Shown here: positions 8,638-12,500 of the stretch, one piece after another
How positions within the stretch are numbered: the first letter of the stretch is position 1
How the letters are laid out: every line of letters starts with the position of its first letter
Assembly: GCA_018398815.1 (NCBI GenBank)
Contig: JAFLJL010014186.1
Location: 137,765-150,264, forward strand
Direction of reading: 5' to 3'
Origin: Conus ventricosus
Lineage: Eukaryota; Mollusca; Gastropoda; Neogastropoda; Conidae
DNA length: 12,500 nucleotides
Position numbers and translations under genes: made by a program
Notes under the pieces: model-generated
Databases searched by the model: none
Told to the model about the DNA's origin: nothing
What the model saw: only the letters and a program-made list of their open reading frames with translations

Positions 8638-8770
8638 TCACATGTCCTGGTAGCAGTCTCCACCACAAGCGCAGAGGGCGGTACATTGCAGGTTGGCCTT
8701 CACACATTATGCAACGTCCTTTGCAGCCTTGCTTGCATCCACAGTGAACCAGTTCAAGACACGAATCCTG
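8638..8770 (-). other. Cysteine-rich C-terminal tail of the minus-strand remnant
   Basis: Just before the stop the minus strand encodes HCGCKQGCKGRC. After one slip near 8708 it continues with NLQCTALCACGGDC and a stop at 8638-8640. The spacing C-x-C-x3-C-x3-C, then C-x3-C-x-C-x3-C, resembles a small metal-binding cluster. It follows the nuclease-like block through a VLPSPADWGW phrase (about 8835-8865). A zinc-binding, nucleic-acid-contacting role is inferred. Confidence 0.6.
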
Positions 8771-9179
8771 TGCCTGCTGAAGAGTTGTCCACACGGGCTG
8801 CCACATTTGTCCCTCTTTTTTTCCAACCCCAGTCTGCAGGAGATGGGAGCACAGGTTGTTTTGCTAGACACTGACCCCAGACATATCCAGCTTGGTAGAT
8901 AGCACGGAGAAGATGTTGTCTAAGAGCTGCTGAAGTTGGAGGAATGTTCTCAAGGAGCCTTCCTTGCTGAGCAAACAGTTTCTTCCTAGCCTGGTCAACT
9001 TTATGGAGTGCACTCGTACGTTCGTACATGAGTACAACAATCCTCTCGAAGGTTTCCAACAAAGCATCTGTCAGTGAACATGGTCTGTCCATGATGGCCA
9101 AGAAGGAGTCTGTCACTTCAGGAAAGATAGTCCATGTATTCCACGCTGTTGTCTTGCCCCTGCTGCTGAAAAAAGACAC

Positions 9180-9850
9180 TGTGTCACATCCAGTAAAGGC
9201 ATGAAATGCTGGAAGGGCCTTCGATTTTCTTGGTCCAAGCTGTCTGGCTATCTGATGAGCTGGACATATTTGAAGTGTTTTCCAGTGCCCAGAGCTAACC
9301 AGATTTCTTGTGCAGCAGTGACCTGGAAATTAGCTACTGCAAGGACAAGACATCTGTGTCCGTGGTTCGTACTAAGATCTTGCCCAAACCCTCCTGCACG
9401 CAATCTGCAAGGTGAAGTAAGATCCTAGTATCAGCCTCCTCGTGTGTGCAGGCTTGCAGACAACTTGTTTGTTTGTTAGCAGGGATGCAGAGCACCTTCT
9501 CACCACAGGTAATTACCACCACCTTCCCCTGGGTGTTGACTGTTTCAATTGTTCTTTCAGCGATGTACTGAAACAGTTTCTGCTTTGTTGTCATCCACCT
9601 GGAGAACACTATGCCAGTTACCAGGTAGCAGTGCGGTTGGCAAAACTCTTCTCCGAACACCACATCCCCTGTGCTGTCTTGCACCTGCCATCAGACTGCT
9701 AGAGTTGTACACGTCAAAAACGACGTCAACTCTTGATGTCGATTCCAGATTCTTTAAGACGTATGGTACAAACATGTTGTCCACATACTCCTGGAATGTC
9801 TTACTTAGCTTGGGCGACAACATCTGGACCACTGCAGCTCCGTCAAGCAA
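9180..9850 (-). other. FEN1/XPG-like nuclease signature within the minus-strand remnant
   Basis: Reading on the minus strand across two or three slips, four motif blocks come in FEN/XPG order. First is VVFDVYNSSSL followed by R-x2-RG-x-G-x-RRR (about 9660-9727), like the N-region Asp and following basic stretch. Then comes HEEADTRI (9421-9444), like the acidic helix of the I-region. Then DTDV (about 9345-9360), like the paired Asp. Last is TGCD followed by S-x-GK (about 9160-9195), like the last metal Asp and the helix-two-turn-helix. The family assignment is inference from motif order; no alignment was run. Confidence 0.5.
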
Positions 9851-10899
9851 TTTTGCGTCAACTTCAGGGGAGACAGAGGGATCACAACAGCTTTAGCATC
9901 CAGCAGACATCCAGCCTCTTCAAAAGGATCTTCCGTTTCAATGACGTCAGTAATGTTGTCAAACACATCAGGTGGAACATCAGCCATGGTTTGGGAGAAA
10001 TCTTCATGTGTATCTTCCATGTCCTCGTTTGGTGCCGGAATCGTCACAGCCTTACTTCGAGTTAAAGTCACAAGTAGATCTGCTTTGGATCCTGTTCTCA
10101 GTTGACCAAATCTTGAGAGTGATGGCGGCCATGGGTGGTTTTCATGCCTAAAGAACTCTTCTAGATTTCCATGTCGGGACTGGCATGCGATGTAGAGCCT
10201 CGAAAACAGAGAACAGTCATTTTTCAACATTGCCAGATTACTCTTCACACTGGACGGCAGTCTGCAAACTTGGTTTGAGAACAAGGGAATCTGTTTCTTT
10301 TGATGGGTTCAGAAAGTGGCTTAGTTCTCTTTTCAAAGCGCTCTTCGATGAATGTTGCATACTGTTCCTGACCATGTGATCTGGCGTTCTCACAGTGTTG
10401 ACAACGTCATCATTCATGATATTCTTGGTGTCAATGGCAAAGAGTGTATATCTGCTGTCCTCCGAAAAAGGGTTCCCCATTTCTTCAAAGCAGGAAACCA
10501 AGGCATTGACTTGTGAGGCAAATGCATTCTAAAAGGGGAGGGCGTTGCTCGTGATGGTTAGTGCTCTGCTCAACCTCTTTATCCAGTTGGTCTTCGAACT
10601 CTGTTACAAGTCGGATATTTCGGTCCAGCATCATCCAGCGTCTGAGAGCACCAGGTTGTTTGTAAGACCAATGCGCCGGCCTTCAGCTTTCACAAGGGCG
10701 TTACATTGTTTCATGAGCCTGGTCCAAGGCGATTGCTGAAAATGTATGTTTTGTTTTCTCACAACAAATGCCCCAGAGCAGAACCGTTGGAATACGTCAG
10801 GGTGGTTTTCTTCCAGCACTGCCAAATCTCGGATGTGAACTGCCAACCAGCGAGCATAGTTGACATGATCCATGGCAAACATCCAAGGTACCAACTTCG

Positions 10900-12500
10900 T
10901 CAGGCATTGGACATACATCTTGAAGTGCCCTGTGCGGATTGCATAGACAAGCTGAAAAATACATAACTGAAAGTCCAGGGCCGTAGTCCAGTATGCAAAC
11001 TGTGGCTGTTCATCTGCCATCTTCATGCTCCAGTCGTGGAAACCCAAAGGAGTGCTCGGTCTGACTCCAGAAACTTTGTGTAAGCATGCCACTGCAAAAT
11101 GTATAATGCAGCTGCCGTAACTTGGTGGGCATGCCTTGTTCTGGTCAGATGAGCTGCTTTGACTAACGACTCAGCAATACCAGAGGATGCAATTCCGGCT
11201 AGTGTGATGGCAGTATTCCATCCTGAACCCTTCAGCCAGTCCCCAAGCGTTTTGAAAGCTGCCATTTCTATGTGAAGGCCTCCTAGCATGATAACAAAGT
11301 GCTTCTCACCAAATGTGTCTGGCCAGCACCACTGAATTTCCTTTGCCAAGGCAAACAGTGGCTGGTCCATGCCAAGCACAGGTGTTTGTCCTGGATTGAG
11401 TGTTGGGTGGCTGCCTTTACCAGAGTCATGACATGTCTGATTAGGGAAGTGGAGTGTGCATTGTCCACAAGGAGAGGTAGGAGTCCAATGATGGCAGATG
11501 GGATGTTATCTGTTGCTGAAGAGAATGAAATAGCAGCCCATGAAATTGCATCTTATTGTTCACAGGCTCTGTCTCCAGTGCTGCTAAGACATGTTTCAAC
11601 CAGGCATACTCCTTGGTGCAGCTTTGAATCTCAGGACTGATGTCTGGCTGATTACCTCCTGGTGATGGAGGCCCCAGATGTTCCTTGTGTGGGTCAGGCA
11701 CAGGAAACACATTGGTGTATTCAGGTGGCAACAAAGGAATGGTGCGATTTTGGCTGTTTGCTCCATCCTCAATAAGTGGCCTCTGTTGCTGTTCACCATC
11801 ATCTTCACTGAGTCTGTGCTGAACGAGGGAAATGCTGCTCCCATGGAAAGAATCTGATGAGGTCGTTGAAGTGGATTGTGGTCTATATTGTCAACTACAC
11901 CAGCTACAAACAAACCCTTTCTCATGTTTGTTGGTACAACAACGTTTTCCTCCTCAAATCGTCTGCACACCGTGTGTGCTATCTCAGATGAAATTGACAT
12001 CAACCTGTCATAAGAAATCCCAAGTCCAAGATCAGAAAGTGTGGTAATGAGTCCCTTCTTTCTTTCTGCGTGCAATTTCAGACCAAGATAAATTGGTAGA
12101 GGGTTTCTCGGTCTTTCTTGTGCGCTGAAATTTTGTGTCCCTTGCAATCTTTCGACAATTGAAAACAATCACTTGGGAAAGAGTGAGAACAGCTTGTCTT
12201 TGAGGTTTGCATCATACTCTGATTGATCAATCGATGTTGGGCCATCAAGGATAAAGCTCATGAGCGCTTTCACAGATGCTGGAACTGACTGTTCTTGGCA
12301 GTTGTCTTCAAAGACTCCTTTGAATTCCCCTTGTCCCTTCAATATGTCTTTCCATATGATCTGGGCTGCTTTGACCAATTGAAGAGCATCAGAATCAATA
12401 GTGCACACTTTTTTGAAAGCATCACCCAGGTCTTGTCAAATACAAGTATGACGTCTCTCCCTTGATATGCACACTTCAGATCTGGTATGGCTGCTTCAAT
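10900..12500 (-). other. N-terminal and central region of the minus-strand remnant, function unknown
   Basis: Contains acidic and aromatic landmarks kept in frame-by-frame reading: GLGISYDR, VDNIDHNP, SFHGSSISL, GMDQPLFALA, LGGLHIEM, KTLGDWLKGSGW and HLTRTRHAHQV. The spaced Asp/Glu positions (DNID, MDQP, HIEM) would suit an RNase H-like transposase core, but I cannot align them to a known family, so that is speculation. Text at 12440-12500 (IPDLKCAYQGRDV) shows the protein continues upstream out of the window. Confidence 0.4.

Larger units (their letters stand above)
8638..12500 (-). pseudogene. Large multicopy-family protein, FEN1/XPG-like in its C-terminal third; frameshifted and cut by the window edge
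   Basis: Minus-strand coding text runs from the window edge at 12500 to TGA 8638-8640, about 1,280 codons, with no intron-sized gap. It matches, from memory, a large uncharacterised protein family common in cnidarians and molluscs. Landmarks in order: PLPIYLGL (about 12090), VDNIDHNP (11872-11904), GMDQPLFALA (about 11360), LGGLHIEM (about 11275), HLTRTRHAHQVTAAAL (about 11135), MADEQPQF (about 11010), LVPWMFAMDH (about 10880), CNALVKAEG (about 10695), DVVFDVY (9705-9727), HEEADTRI (9421-9444), DTDV (about 9350), FTGCDTVSFF (about 9190) and a Cys-rich tail. Frame slips lie near 12436, 11868, 11550, 11398, 11060, 10735, 10710, 10650, 10530, 10375, 10255, 9880, 9588, 9342, 9265, 8806 and 8708, plus one TGA at 12169-12171. 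Lack of introns suggests a mobile origin. A real pseudogene or an indel-ridden assembly of an intact gene are both possible. Confidence 0.85.

Noticed and set aside
8421..8747. Plus-strand open frame with a His-Thr repeat
   Set aside because: Translation of the (CA)n tract continuing antisense into the tail of the minus-strand remnant.
8686..12047. Plus-strand open frames across the minus-strand remnant
   Set aside because: They are antisense shadows. The recognisable motifs lie only on the minus strand.
8638..12500. Introns as the explanation for the frame changes in the minus-strand gene
   Set aside because: Coding text resumes within a few bases at each change, leaving no room for introns and no GT-AG pairs. 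These are one- or two-base slips.

Overview
This is eukaryotic, repeat-rich genomic DNA, most likely from an invertebrate animal and perhaps a marine mollusc. The evidence is an L1/Tx1-type LINE, long (GA)n and (CA)n microsatellites, a probable solo LTR, a small inverted-repeat element, no bacterial gene layout, and a protein family I recall from cnidarian and mollusc genomes. The species call is inference. I see no intact host gene, tRNA, rRNA or CRISPR array.

Layout. Positions 1-5172 hold a plus-strand non-LTR retrotransposon with its 5' end outside the window. Its broken ORF2 runs from the linker through the reverse transcriptase (RT) to a zinc-knuckle C-terminus, stopping at 4731-4733, followed by a 3' UTR, a hairpin and an A-rich tail. 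The ORF is split by an insertion at about 404-2158 that begins TG, ends CA and is flanked by a 6-bp direct repeat (AACAGA), as expected of a solo LTR. Positions 5173-6041 are gene-free and low in complexity. Positions 6042-6190 are a (GA)n/(GACA)n microsatellite. Positions 6195-7345 carry a degenerate family of about 44-bp repeats, inverted on the left and a head-to-tail array on the right. Between the inverted copies lies a 279-bp element with 36-bp terminal inverted repeats. Positions 7346-8477 show no gene. Positions 8478-8581 are (CA)n followed by a GC alternation.

Positions 8638-12500 hold one large minus-strand coding remnant, continuing past the window edge. It is intronless over 3.86 kb and is broken by about 17 frameshifts but only one in-frame stop. 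Its C-terminal third contains, in the right order, short motifs like those of FEN1/XPG structure-specific nucleases, followed by a cysteine-rich tail. It looks like a copy of a multicopy, probably mobile, gene family. This is the most interesting content of the window.

Nothing here forms a working pathway. The LINE, LTR, small element and minus-strand remnant are independent insertions. The LINE and the minus-strand remnant are both broken mainly by small indels, so assembly indel error should be excluded before calling either truly dead.
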